A stretch of DNA of 13,633 nt, from contig NZ_LGDE01000016.1 in the NCBI RefSeq assembly GCF_001279725.1, positions 1-13,633 on the forward strand. Direction: 5' to 3'. Within the stretch, counting starts at the first letter, position 1, and each line of letters starts with the position of its first letter. Below, piece by piece: positions 6,094-11,980 of the stretch. A program made the position numbers and the translations under genes. This DNA comes from Streptomyces sp. WM4235 (GTDB lineage: Bacteria; Actinomycetota; Actinomycetes; Streptomycetales; Streptomycetaceae). A model generated the notes under the pieces. That model saw only the letters and a list, made by a program, of their open reading frames with translations. It was not told the origin of the DNA and made no database searches.

Positions 6094-6607
6094 ATGAAGA
6101 GAAGAGCGGATACCTGGCGGCTCTTGTCGCGATGTTCCTTTCGTTCATGATGATCAACTTGACGTCTTCCTACGCATGGGCGGCCGGCGGGGATTGGAAG
6201 AACAACACGCCCAGCTCGGTCAAGTGCGCGACGCCGCAGGGCAACAGCAACGCCAACGGGACCGTTCTCACGCTGTGGGACTGTACGAACTCCTACGCCC
6301 AGAAGTTCCAGCTCACCAGCGACAATCACACGCTCATTCACGTGGCGAGCGGAAAGTGCCTCACCTCAAGGGCAACAGCACCGCCAACGGGACCGTTCTT
6401 ACGCTGTGGACCTGCACGGGCAGCAACCTGCAGCAGTGGGAGGTGGGCGACTACAGCCTTGCCCGCAACAGGACGACCCGTTGGGTCGGTGACAAGTGCG
6501 TGACCAACTACGGCGACAGCCAGGCCAACGGCACCTGGATGACTCTGTGGACCTGCTCCGGAGACTGGCCCCGCTCCCAGGACTGGGCCATGAACTGGTA
6601 CCACTAG
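6094..6607 (+). pseudogene. secreted ricin-type lectin, frameshifted at least twice
   Basis: ATG 6094 follows GCAGGG by seven bases and reads MKRRA. The rest of a signal peptide (YLAALVAMFLSFMMINL, then SSYAWA) is in another frame, so one base appears to be missing near 6108. The frame from 6132 then gives GNSNANGTVLTLWDCTN and GKCLTS, and breaks near 6367-6371: GNSTANGTVLTLWTCTG continues one frame over, again as if one base were lost. It ends with GDSQANGTWMTLWTCSG and TAG 6605. Put together, three beta-trefoil repeats are visible, each with an (N/Q)ANGT..TLW.C core and a Q.F or Q.W position (AQKF, LQQW, SQDW). It is a small extracellular R-type lectin like the intact gene at 3648 but of a different subfamily. 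Both breaks are single-base losses, so sequencing error is a possible alternative to decay. Confidence 0.75.
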
Positions 6608-6621
6608 TTTCCCCACCCCAT

Positions 6622-6656
6622 GACACCCTCGCGCCCAGAAATGGTCCGGGGGTGTC
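6622..6656 (+). terminator. possible terminator after the ricin-type pseudogene
   Basis: GACACCC (6622-6628) pairs with GGGTGTC (6650-6656), a 7-bp stem with a long 21-base loop, 14 bases after the stop codon. The position is right but the structure is only moderate. Confidence 0.35.
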
Positions 6657-7015
6657 GTGTTGACCGCGCCAGGCACGCTCGGCGAGAGGGAGCAGAGCGG
6701 AGCCTCGGTGCGTACGACCGCAACCAGGCGACCGGCTTCCCAGGCGGGCGTACTACCTCTTCGAGGAGTGAGCCTGCCCGAGTCCGGCCCCGCCCGGCGC
6801 ACCCGGTCGACGCCGGGTTCGACGAACCTACCGGGCGGTCAGTCTGCTTCTCCCTTTGGTCGCCGGCCGGGCGCCGAGATCCCCCGAGCGGCGAGGGAGG
6901 CCGATACTCGCCGCGGTGGGTGTGGTCGGCTCTCTGGCGGTCTCTGTCGGGCCGTGGGGGCCTCGGACGGTCAGGCTGGGCTACCTCGTGGACATCGTCC
7001 GTGGGGAGGCCCCGG
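6657..7015. other. interval without a supported gene
   Basis: Several long open frames exist on both strands, as expected in high-GC DNA, but none has a ribosome binding site, a recognisable family motif or consistent codon bias. A good ribosome binding site (GGGGAGG at 7003-7009) at the right end belongs to the ligase pseudogene. Confidence 0.5.
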
Positions 7016-7715
7016 GTGCCCTTGCAGCCGCCCGTTGACCCGATGTTGACGCAAGCCGCCGAGGCGATCCCCGGGCCCGGTGTCGTGGCGGACGGGCTCG
7101 CCTTTGAGTAGAAGTTCGACGACCACCGGGCGATCCTCTTCACCTCGGCCGGGCAGGGCGGCCGGGTGCTGCTCCAGACCCGTCGGGGGCGCTCGTCCAG
7201 GACCGGTTTCCCGACCTCGTGGCGGCGGCCGAGAAGCAGTTGCCGGGCGGTCTGGTCCTCGACGGTGAGTTGCTCGTGTGAGACCCGGAGGCCGGTCGGT
7301 TGTCGTTCGAGGCGTTGCAGCGCCAGGCCGCCGCCCGCGCCCGCACCGCCGCCACCCTCGCGGCGGGCCTGCCGGCCTACTGCGTCCCCTTCGAAATCCT
7401 CCAAGCCGATGACGTCGAGTTGCTCGCATTGCCGTACCGGGAGCGCCGCAGGCGCCTGGAAGTCCTCTTCGCGGCCCGGGGGCTGACGGCTCCGTGGACG
7501 CTGTGTCCGATGACCACCGATGTGGCCAAGGCCCGGGAGTGGTTGGGGGACTGGACCGACGTGTCAGGCGTCGAGGGCTTGGTGGTCAAGGGGATGAGCC
7601 AGCGCTACCGGCCGGGCGCGCGTGCCTGGACCAAGATCCGACGTCGCGACACACCGAGGCGATCATCGGCGCCATCACCGGCACCCTCGCCCGCCCTCAG
7701 CTCCTGGTCCTAGCC
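7016..7715 (+). pseudogene. ATP-dependent DNA ligase (NHEJ type), degraded
   Basis: GTG 7016 follows GGGGAGG by six bases and encodes MPLQPPVDPMLTQAAEAIPG, the usual opening of actinobacterial ATP-dependent ligases. TAG at 7109-7111 then replaces the residue just before the motif I Lys (FE-stop-KFDDHRA; the family has KxDG, so the Gly is also changed to Asp). One base is lost near 7185, after QTRRG, moving the frame to ALVQDRFPDLVAAAEKQLPG. DGELLV (motif III) is followed by TGA at 7279-7281 where Trp is expected. The frame is then good through LPYRERRRRLEVLFAARGL, VEGLVVKG (motif IV) and WTKIRRRD (motif V). A third defect, one base lost near 7651, shifts to TEAIIGAITGTLARPQLLVL. Homology ends near 7712, so the C-terminal OB-fold is missing. 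Such ligases seal double-strand breaks with Ku; this copy cannot work. Confidence 0.85.
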
Positions 7716-7721
7716 GCCGGC

Positions 7722-7746
7722 GCTGTCGCGCTATCGCGGGGACAGC
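7722..7746 (+). terminator. weak hairpin after the ligase pseudogene
   Basis: GCTGTC (7722-7727) pairs with GACAGC (7741-7746), with additional GCG/CGC pairing inside. It stands between the ligase remnant and the gene at 7783. Confidence 0.3.
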
Positions 7747-7782
7747 ACTCTCCCGTTACGGGACAAGCCATAGGCTCCGGCC

Positions 7783-8202
7783 ATGACTACCGATCAGTGG
7801 TACGTCCTCATCGAGGAGGACACCCGGACGACGCGCAGTGCCGACGGAGTGCAACTCAAACTGCACCGCTGGACACTGGTGGCCACCCACCCCGTCAACG
7901 GCACGGAGGAACAGGCTCGCGCCGTGGCCGAGGACGCGGCCCTGCACCACCTGCCGGGGATCCTGGCCCGTCACGCGAGACCGGGGGACGTCCCGGCGCG
8001 TCAGGCCTTCCTCACCTCGGACGGCGCCTGGCTGGTCCAACTCAGGCAGCGTCGCCGCGAGTGCCACCTCCGCGTGAGCATCGCCCGTCTGATCCACACC
8101 CGAGAAGAGACCCAGGCCCCGCCGAAGACCCTCAAGGAGAAGTTCCGCCACGCCCTCGAAGGCCCCGAACCATCCGAAGCCTCCTGGACACCGAGGACCT
8201 AG
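7783..8202 (+). CDS. hypothetical protein, 139 aa
   Basis: ATG 7783 begins MTTDQWYVLIEEDTRTTRSA, and strong G/C third-position bias runs to the stop. The product is hydrophilic and basic, with no signal or membrane segment. It is probably cytoplasmic, with beta-rich N-terminal strands (VQLKLHRWTLVATHPV), a helix (TEEQARAVAEDAALHHL) and a Lys/Glu-rich helix near the end (PKTLKEKFRHALEG). I do not recognise the family. There is no clear ribosome binding site. TAGGCT at 7771-7776 is a plausible -10 box that would put the transcript start at or next to the ATG, so a leaderless mRNA is possible. The stop codon is the TAG of CTAG (8199-8202), exactly where an IS701-family element has inserted; the element duplicates the tetramer, so the protein is unchanged. 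Confidence 0.7.
   Translation: MTTDQWYVLIEEDTRTTRSADGVQLKLHRWTLVATHPVNGTEEQARAVAEDAALHHLPGILARHARPGDVPARQAFLTSDGAWLVQLRQRRRECHLRVSIARLIHTREETQAPPKTLKEKFRHALEGPEPSEASWTPRT
8199..8202 (+). repeat. target duplication CTAG, left copy
   Basis: CTAG here and at 8727-8730 bound the 524-bp IS701-family element. It contains the stop codon of the gene at 7783. Confidence 0.8.
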
Positions 8203-8673
8203 TACTGCAACGGTCTTTGTACTGATGGTTGGGCAGTTTCTGGTGGTGTGTGGCCGCGTGGTTTGTAGTGGCTGACGCGGGCTTGGTGTTGTCGTCGGCG
8301 GCGCCAGTGGGGCCAGTGCAGGACGTGTTGGACGGGTGCTGGTCGGCGGTGGGTGAGGCGGGGGATCAGGGGCCTCAATTCGGGGGGGGGAAGGGGGATG
8401 AGTTGGGGGGGTCCGGTTCTGCTTTCCCGGTATCCGAGGCTCGGGCCTTCAGGACGGTGAGGCAGGGTGGATCCGGTCCGGACCCGCATGCCCGGCTTCC
8501 TCGGCCAACGTCCAGCCGTTCTTCCGCTCCAACGGCGCTATCAGACCCCGCATATACGCCAGCGCCGACTCCCTCGGCTCCATCCGCGAGAACCGATGGA
8601 CGAACCGCCCATGCAACTCCGACAACCCCGCCGACCACACACAGGCATCCGTCCGCACCGACTCCAACCCCAT
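8199..8673 (-). pseudogene. IS701-family transposase, catalytic core deleted
   Basis: Starting from ATG 8673 (GTG codons just upstream are alternatives) the frame reads MGLESVRTDACVWSAGLSEL and continues through LHGRFVHRFSRMEPRESALA to YMRGLIAPLERKNGWTLAEE and GHAGPDRI. This is the N-terminal domain and closely matches the second copy at 9367. The frame breaks near 8476 and stops. The C-terminal tail resumes in another frame from about 8430 down to TAG 8199: LIPLPPPELRPLIPRL, then VLHWPHWRRRRQHQARVSHY and KPRGHTP, again matching the second copy. About 250 residues carrying all three catalytic acids (GDDTG, ADEAYG and EECFQ in the relative) are absent. No functional transposase can be made from this element. 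Confidence 0.85.
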
Positions 8674-8726
8674 ATCCACCACAACGTCATAACTGCCCAA
8701 CAGCCACCCAAAGAACCGTTGCAGTA
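8203..8726 (-). mobile_element. internally deleted IS701-family element, 524 bp
   Basis: The ends are perfect inverted repeats TACTGCAACGG (8203-8213) and CCGTTGCAGTA (8716-8726), flanked by a direct repeat of CTAG. Inside, on the minus strand, are the first roughly 65 codons and the last roughly 60 codons of an IS701-family transposase with the catalytic middle missing. Full relatives are about 1.3-1.4 kb. With intact ends and a clean target duplication it resembles a non-autonomous derivative that could have been moved in trans, although deletion after insertion is equally possible. Confidence 0.85.
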
Positions 8727-8730
8727 CTAG
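8727..8730 (+). repeat. target duplication CTAG, right copy
   Basis: This is the second copy of the CTAG duplicated by the 524-bp element. On the minus strand it supplies the TAG stop of the remnant ending at 8727. Confidence 0.8.
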
Positions 8731-8816
8731 TTGCCCCAGTTCACGGACTTGTCGGTCAGGGACGGCTCGGAGATGCCGTCCAGTCCGTGCATGCACAGGG
8801 TGCTACCGGCGGGAGA
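8727..8816 (-). pseudogene. unrecognised gene remnant ending in NWGN-stop
   Basis: On the minus strand the frame from about 8816 to TAG 8727-8729 reads SPAGSTLCMHGLDGISEPSL and TDKSVNWGN, with strong G/C third positions. Upstream it loses coding character and meets a stop codon within about seven codons, just before the region that carries the promoter of the lipoprotein gene at 8893. It looks like the C-terminal 29 or so residues of a lost gene. Its stop codon lies in the CTAG duplicated by the IS701-family insertion. Before insertion it would have been convergent with the gene at 7783, the two sharing one CTAG. I do not recognise the family. Confidence 0.45.
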
Positions 8817-8892
8817 CGCGATTGTTGAGCGTGTTCAAATAGGCTGCGCGGTCGCGAGGTCGGGCGTTCAAACTTGGGGGAGGGGTCTGAAC

Positions 8893-9306
8893 ATGCGTGC
8901 TGGGACTTTGATGGTGAGAGGGGCAGGCCGGCGGTGGCTCGTGGCTGCATTGACGGCTTCCGCGGTATTCGTCGCAGGGTGCACGGCCTCGGTCGACCCT
9001 GACGAATTGCCCGGTCTGTACCGCAACGAAAAGACGGGCGGCGAGATCCTGCTCGGATCTGATGGGACGTTCTCCGCCACCGACGTATCGACCGACGGGT
9101 CATCCGACCCGGCCGACTTCCAAGGCAGCTGGGAGTTCCTCGACAGCCAAGAGTCCAGCGACTTCGTCTACCTGAAGGTCAAGGACGGTGGACTCGGCGT
9201 GACCGCCGGTATCCAGCTCTATACGAGAAGCCAGGATACGGTCTACTTCCGGGACGACCCGGACGGGCCGCCCTCTCTGGTACTCAAGAGGGTGACCGCG
9301 CCCTAG
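8893..9306 (+). CDS. putative lipoprotein, 137 aa
   Basis: ATG 8893 is chosen because GGGGGAGGGG (8876-8885) ends seven bases upstream. The product starts with a lipoprotein signal peptide: RGAGRRW, hydrophobic LVAALTASAVFVAGC, lipobox VAGC with Cys 30 as the lipidation site. The mature domain (about 107 residues) is polar and beta-rich: ELPGLYRNEKTGGEILLGSD, a GTFSATD strand, GSWEFLD, then QLYTRSQDTVYFRDDPDGPP. The pattern (G-x-Y-x-N, G-G-x-I-x-L-x-x-D-G-T-F, G-x-W-x-F) is typical of small lipocalin-like beta-barrel lipoproteins in actinobacteria, but no specific family is claimed. It should be anchored on the outer face of the membrane. Its TAG stop is part of the CTAG at 9303-9306 where the second IS701-family element begins. 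The two elements flank this gene in inverted orientation. Confidence 0.75.
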   Translation: MRAGTLMVRGAGRRWLVAALTASAVFVAGCTASVDPDELPGLYRNEKTGGEILLGSDGTFSATDVSTDGSSDPADFQGSWEFLDSQESSDFVYLKVKDGGLGVTAGIQLYTRSQDTVYFRDDPDGPPSLVLKRVTAP

Positions 9307-10556
9307 TACTGCAACGGTTCTTCGCGTTTCGCGAGGTCGGCGCCGCGGGGACGGGCGCTTGCGTATATGCGGGGGTTGATCGCTCCGTTGGAGCGCAAGA
9401 ACGGCTGGACGCTGGCGGAGCGGGCCGGTGATCGGCTGCCGATCGGGATGCAGCGCCTGCTGGGCGAGGCGGAGTGGGACGCGGAGAAGGTCCGTGACGA
9501 CGTGCGGGACTACGTCGTCGAGACGATCGGCGACAAGGACGGCGTTCTGATCGGCGATGACACCGGCTTCCTGAAGAAGGGCGTGCGCTCGGCCGGCGTC
9601 CAGCGGCAATATTCCGGCACCCCCGGACGTACCGAAAACTGCCAGGTCGGCACCTCCCTGGCCTACGCCTCGCCCAAGGGGCGGGCTCTGATCGACCGGG
9701 AACTGTACGTGCCCGTCTCCTGGACAGACGACCGCGAGCGGTGCCGGGACGCGGGAATCCCCGACGAGGTGGTCTTCGCGACGAAGACCGAGCACTTCAA
9801 GGCCATGCTCAACCGTGCGATGGAGGCGGGTGTGCCGTTCGCGTGGGTCACCGCGGACGAGGCCTACGGACAGTCGAAATCGTTGCGTTGGTGGATGGGA
9901 CAGCGCGCCGTCAGCCATGTGATGTGTGTGAAGACCAGCGACACCGTCATCACCCGCGGCATGGGCGAACGTCGTGTCGACGCCCTCGTCGACGGTCTGC
10001 CGCCGCAGGCGCGGAAGCGTCTGTCCGCCGGGAAGGGATCCCACGGCGAGCGCATGTACCAGTGGGCGCGGATCCCCGTCCGGATCTGGTGGGAGAACGG
10101 CCACGGCCACTGGGTCCTGACCCGCAGGAGCCTGAAAGACCCAACGGACCTCGCCTACTACGTCTGCTACGACCCCGTCCCCACCCGGTTGAAGGACCTG
10201 GTCAGGGTGGCCGGCGCCCGCTGGGCCGTCGAGGAATGCTTCCAGACCGCGAAGGGCGACTGCGGCCTGGACCACCTGCCAGGTCCGTCTCTACCACGCG
10301 TGGTACCTGCACATCACCCTCGCCATGGCCGCCCTCGCGGCCCTGACCGCCGTCCGTTCCCACGAACTCTCAAAAGGGGAAACAGCGGTGGCCTGATACC
10401 GCTGTCCGTAGCGGAGATACGCCGCCTCATCGGCCACCTCCTCCGCCCCGTCCACCACCATCTGCACTGGTCACACTGGAGGAGACTCAGCCAGACACGC
10501 GCCCGCGACAGCCACTACAGACAACGCGGACACACCCCATAACTGTGATTGCAGTA
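9307..10556 (+). mobile_element. IS701-family element, second copy, damaged
   Basis: The left end TACTGCAACGGTTCTT (9307-9322) matches the ends of the 524-bp element and follows CTAG at 9303-9306. The right end is TTGCAGTA (10549-10556), matching only the last eight bases of the repeat, followed by TAAG instead of CTAG. The left repeat is joined directly to the middle of the transposase N-terminal domain, so the start of the gene is deleted. The mismatch at the right means that the end has diverged or the original target copy is lost. Confidence 0.75.
9367..10542 (+). pseudogene. IS701-family transposase, 5'-deleted and frameshifted
   Basis: ATG 9367 (MRGLIAPLERKNGWTLAERA) is an internal Met. 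The first copy shows that about 50 further residues should precede it, and here only RFARSAPRGRALAY remains in frame upstream, running straight into the terminal repeat. All three catalytic acids of this DDE family are visible: GDDTGFLKKG (Asp near 64), ADEAYG (Asp 164) and AVEECFQTAKG (Glu 289 or 290). At about 10276 one extra base shifts the frame: the expected QVRLYHAWYLHITLAMAALA is encoded one frame over and ends at TGA 10394. Near 10387 the original frame is restored, giving GGLIPLSVAEIRRLIGHLL and the conserved tail WSHWRRLSQTRARDSHYRQ. The 391-residue frame is open throughout, but about 37 internal residues are out of frame and the N-terminus is missing, so activity is unlikely. Confidence 0.8.
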
Positions 10557-10802
10557 TAAGGACTCCTAACGAAATAGACCTGATGGTTGACCGGAGCGAG
10601 CAAATCTCCAGCGGTCTACAGCAGTTCTCCCCGAGGCGGGCACACGACGAGCGGGCCCGGTGTCAGTGCTATGTGGCACTGTCGCCCCGATGATCACCGT
10701 CATCAGTCGGATCAATCGGGGGATGCCCAATGGCGGACAGTGAGCCCTTTCCAACCTGACGGCGGGCCTGTGGTGTTGGTCGGTGTGGGCTGTACGGAAC
10801 GA

Positions 10803-10859
10803 CGAAGCTCCTGGTAGACGGGTTCTCGACCAAGATCACCCGTGCCGCCAGGAGCTTCG
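10803..10859 (+). promoter_or_regulatory. inverted repeat covering the transposase ribosome binding site
   Basis: CGAAGCTCCTGG (10803-10814) pairs perfectly with CCAGGAGCTTCG (10848-10859), and inside it ACGGGT (10818-10823) pairs with ACCCGT (10838-10843). The right arm contains the AGGAG that serves GTG 10861. In an mRNA that starts outside the element both arms are present and the ribosome binding site is buried. A transcript starting within the loop would leave it free. Structural protection against outside transcription is known for IS10 and IS50; its use here is inference. Confidence 0.55.
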
Positions 10860-10860
10860 C

Positions 10861-11616
10861 GTGCTTGTCTACCCGTCGTCGATCGATCTGTCCAGCAGTA
10901 CCCTGCGGCACCTGACCGAGCAGCTCGCAGTTCGGCAACGGGAGATCGGTACGCGGTGGAGACGACTGCCCGTCGGCCGTCAGGCCCTGCTCGCCCTGGC
11001 CTATCTGCGGTGCGGTGACACCTACGCCCAGCTTGCCGCCGGCTTCGGAATCGGCATCGCGACCGTCTACCGGTACATACACGAGGCCGTCGAAGTCCTG
11101 GCCGCTCGCGCACCGACACTGGCCACGGCGATAGAGACGGCCCGGACGAAAGCGTTCGTCATCCTGGACGGCACGCTGTTGCCGATCGACCGGATCGCCG
11201 CCGACACCCCCTACTACTCGGGAAAACACAAGCGGCACGGCATGAACGTCCAGGTCCTCACCGACCCATTCGGCCGACTGCTCTGGGTTTCCCCTGCCCC
11301 GCCCGGAGCCACTCACGACCTGACCGCGGCCCGAAGCCATGGCATCGTCGACGCGCTCGCGGCCGCGGGCCTGAAGTGCTGGGCGGACAAGGCCTACCAA
11401 GGCGCCGATCAGCACATTCGAGTCCCCTTCCGGGGCCGCCGGCTCACGCGCTGGAAGCGACGGCACAACAGCAGTCACGCCAAGATCCGCTGCGTCGGCG
11501 AGCAGGCCATAGCCGTGTTGAAGGGTTGGCGCCTCCTGCGGAAGCTCCGCTGCAGCACCAACCGGATCACCGACATCGTGAAGGCAGTCCTCGTCCTCCA
11601 CCACGCCTCAACATGA
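10861..11616 (+). CDS. IS5-family DDE transposase with helix-turn-helix, apparently intact
   Basis: GTG 10861 is preferred because AGGAG (10850-10854) lies six bases upstream; a further 26 in-frame codons upstream would run through the hairpin and have no ribosome binding site. The 251-residue product has an N-terminal region with a helix-turn-helix (about residues 52-80, GDTYAQLAAGFGIGIATVYR) and a DDE catalytic domain: Asp 103 in VILDGTLLPIDR, Asp 176 in CWADKAYQGAD, and Glu 214 in CVGEQAIAVLKGWR, followed by the basic RLLRKLRCS region. This is the arrangement of the 'DDE superfamily endonuclease' transposases in IS5 elements of the ISL2/IS1031 kind, common in Streptomyces. Length and motifs are complete and no stop or shift is seen, so it is the only transposase in the window likely to be active. 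Confidence 0.88.
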   Translation: MLVYPSSIDLSSSTLRHLTEQLAVRQREIGTRWRRLPVGRQALLALAYLRCGDTYAQLAAGFGIGIATVYRYIHEAVEVLAARAPTLATAIETARTKAFVILDGTLLPIDRIAADTPYYSGKHKRHGMNVQVLTDPFGRLLWVSPAPPGATHDLTAARSHGIVDALAAAGLKCWADKAYQGADQHIRVPFRGRRLTRWKRRHNSSHAKIRCVGEQAIAVLKGWRLLRKLRCSTNRITDIVKAVLVLHHAST

Positions 11617-11665
11617 GGTTGGAAAAGGCTCACTATTACCGGTCGAGATACTCAGACGGGAAGCA

Positions 11666-11944
11666 TCACTCCTCCAAGTATTTACCACCGGCATCGAGCC
11701 AGTCATCCACAGCCTCCAGCAACCCTCGGGCAATCCCCTTAGATTCAGTACTAGAATCGCTTGATTCCAACAAGAGTAGAGCCTCCTTCATGGTCTCAGC
11801 AGAATGCCTATCAACATGAAGCGAGATGAAGTAGTTAGGGTCAACTATCGACCCTAGAAGCCCAGGAAGCCCCTCCTCGGCTCTTGGTAGTAGCCATTTC
11901 GCCTGACCCTCAGTCATGCCAGGGAAAACTACACTCCAGTACAT
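11666..11944 (-). CDS. putative immunity protein for the adjacent Rhs toxin
   Basis: ATG 11944 follows a purine-rich GGAAGGGAG (11950-11958) and starts 36 bases after the toxin stop codon on the same strand, so the two are almost certainly cotranscribed. The 92-residue product is small, acidic and mostly helical, without signal or membrane segments: MYWSVVFPGMTEGQAKWLLP, SIVDPNYFISLHVDRHS, MKEALLLLESSD, GLLEAVDDWLDAGGKYLEE. Immunity proteins of polymorphic toxins are usually the gene right after the toxin tip, cytoplasmic and acidic enough to mask a basic nuclease, and this gene fits each point. I do not recognise a named immunity family, so the role is inferred from position. The third codon position and overall GC are visibly lower than in the Rhs core. 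An IS5-family element ends about 30 bases downstream. Confidence 0.6.
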   Translation of the reverse strand: MYWSVVFPGMTEGQAKWLLPRAEEGLPGLLGSIVDPNYFISLHVDRHSAETMKEALLLLESSDSSTESKGIARGLLEAVDDWLDAGGKYLEE

Positions 11945-11980
11945 GTCGCTCCCTTCCTCGCCCCCGGATTCGCCATGGAA

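Larger units (their letters stand above)
10739..11634 (+). mobile_element. IS5-family insertion sequence, second type, about 0.9 kb
   Basis: AGTGAGCCCTTTCCAACCT at 10739-10757 and the complement of AGTGAGCCTTTTCCAACCT at 11616-11634 form a 19-bp terminal inverted repeat with one mismatch. The element contains a single intact transposase on the plus strand, and the transposase stop codon overlaps the right repeat. No target duplication is obvious in the flanks (GAC on the left, ATT on the right), so the exact outer base is uncertain. Its right end lies about 30 bases from the end of the putative immunity gene at 11666. Confidence 0.82.

Noticed and set aside
6657..7015. Open frames between the ricin-type pseudogene and the ligase pseudogene
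   Set aside because: Several frames on both strands are open, none with a start signal or family motif; this is expected in high-GC DNA.
8380..8410. G runs within the 524-bp element considered as a functional signal
   Set aside because: They lie in the degraded C-terminal stub of the transposase and are more likely decay or homopolymer length error.
9100..10275. 391-codon open frame on the minus strand opposite the IS701 transposase
   Set aside because: It mirrors the high-GC codon pattern of the transposase on the other strand and resembles no protein family; the plus strand holds the catalytic motifs.
10669..11604. 311-codon minus-strand frame opposite the second IS5 transposase
   Set aside because: It is a shadow of the intact plus-strand transposase.
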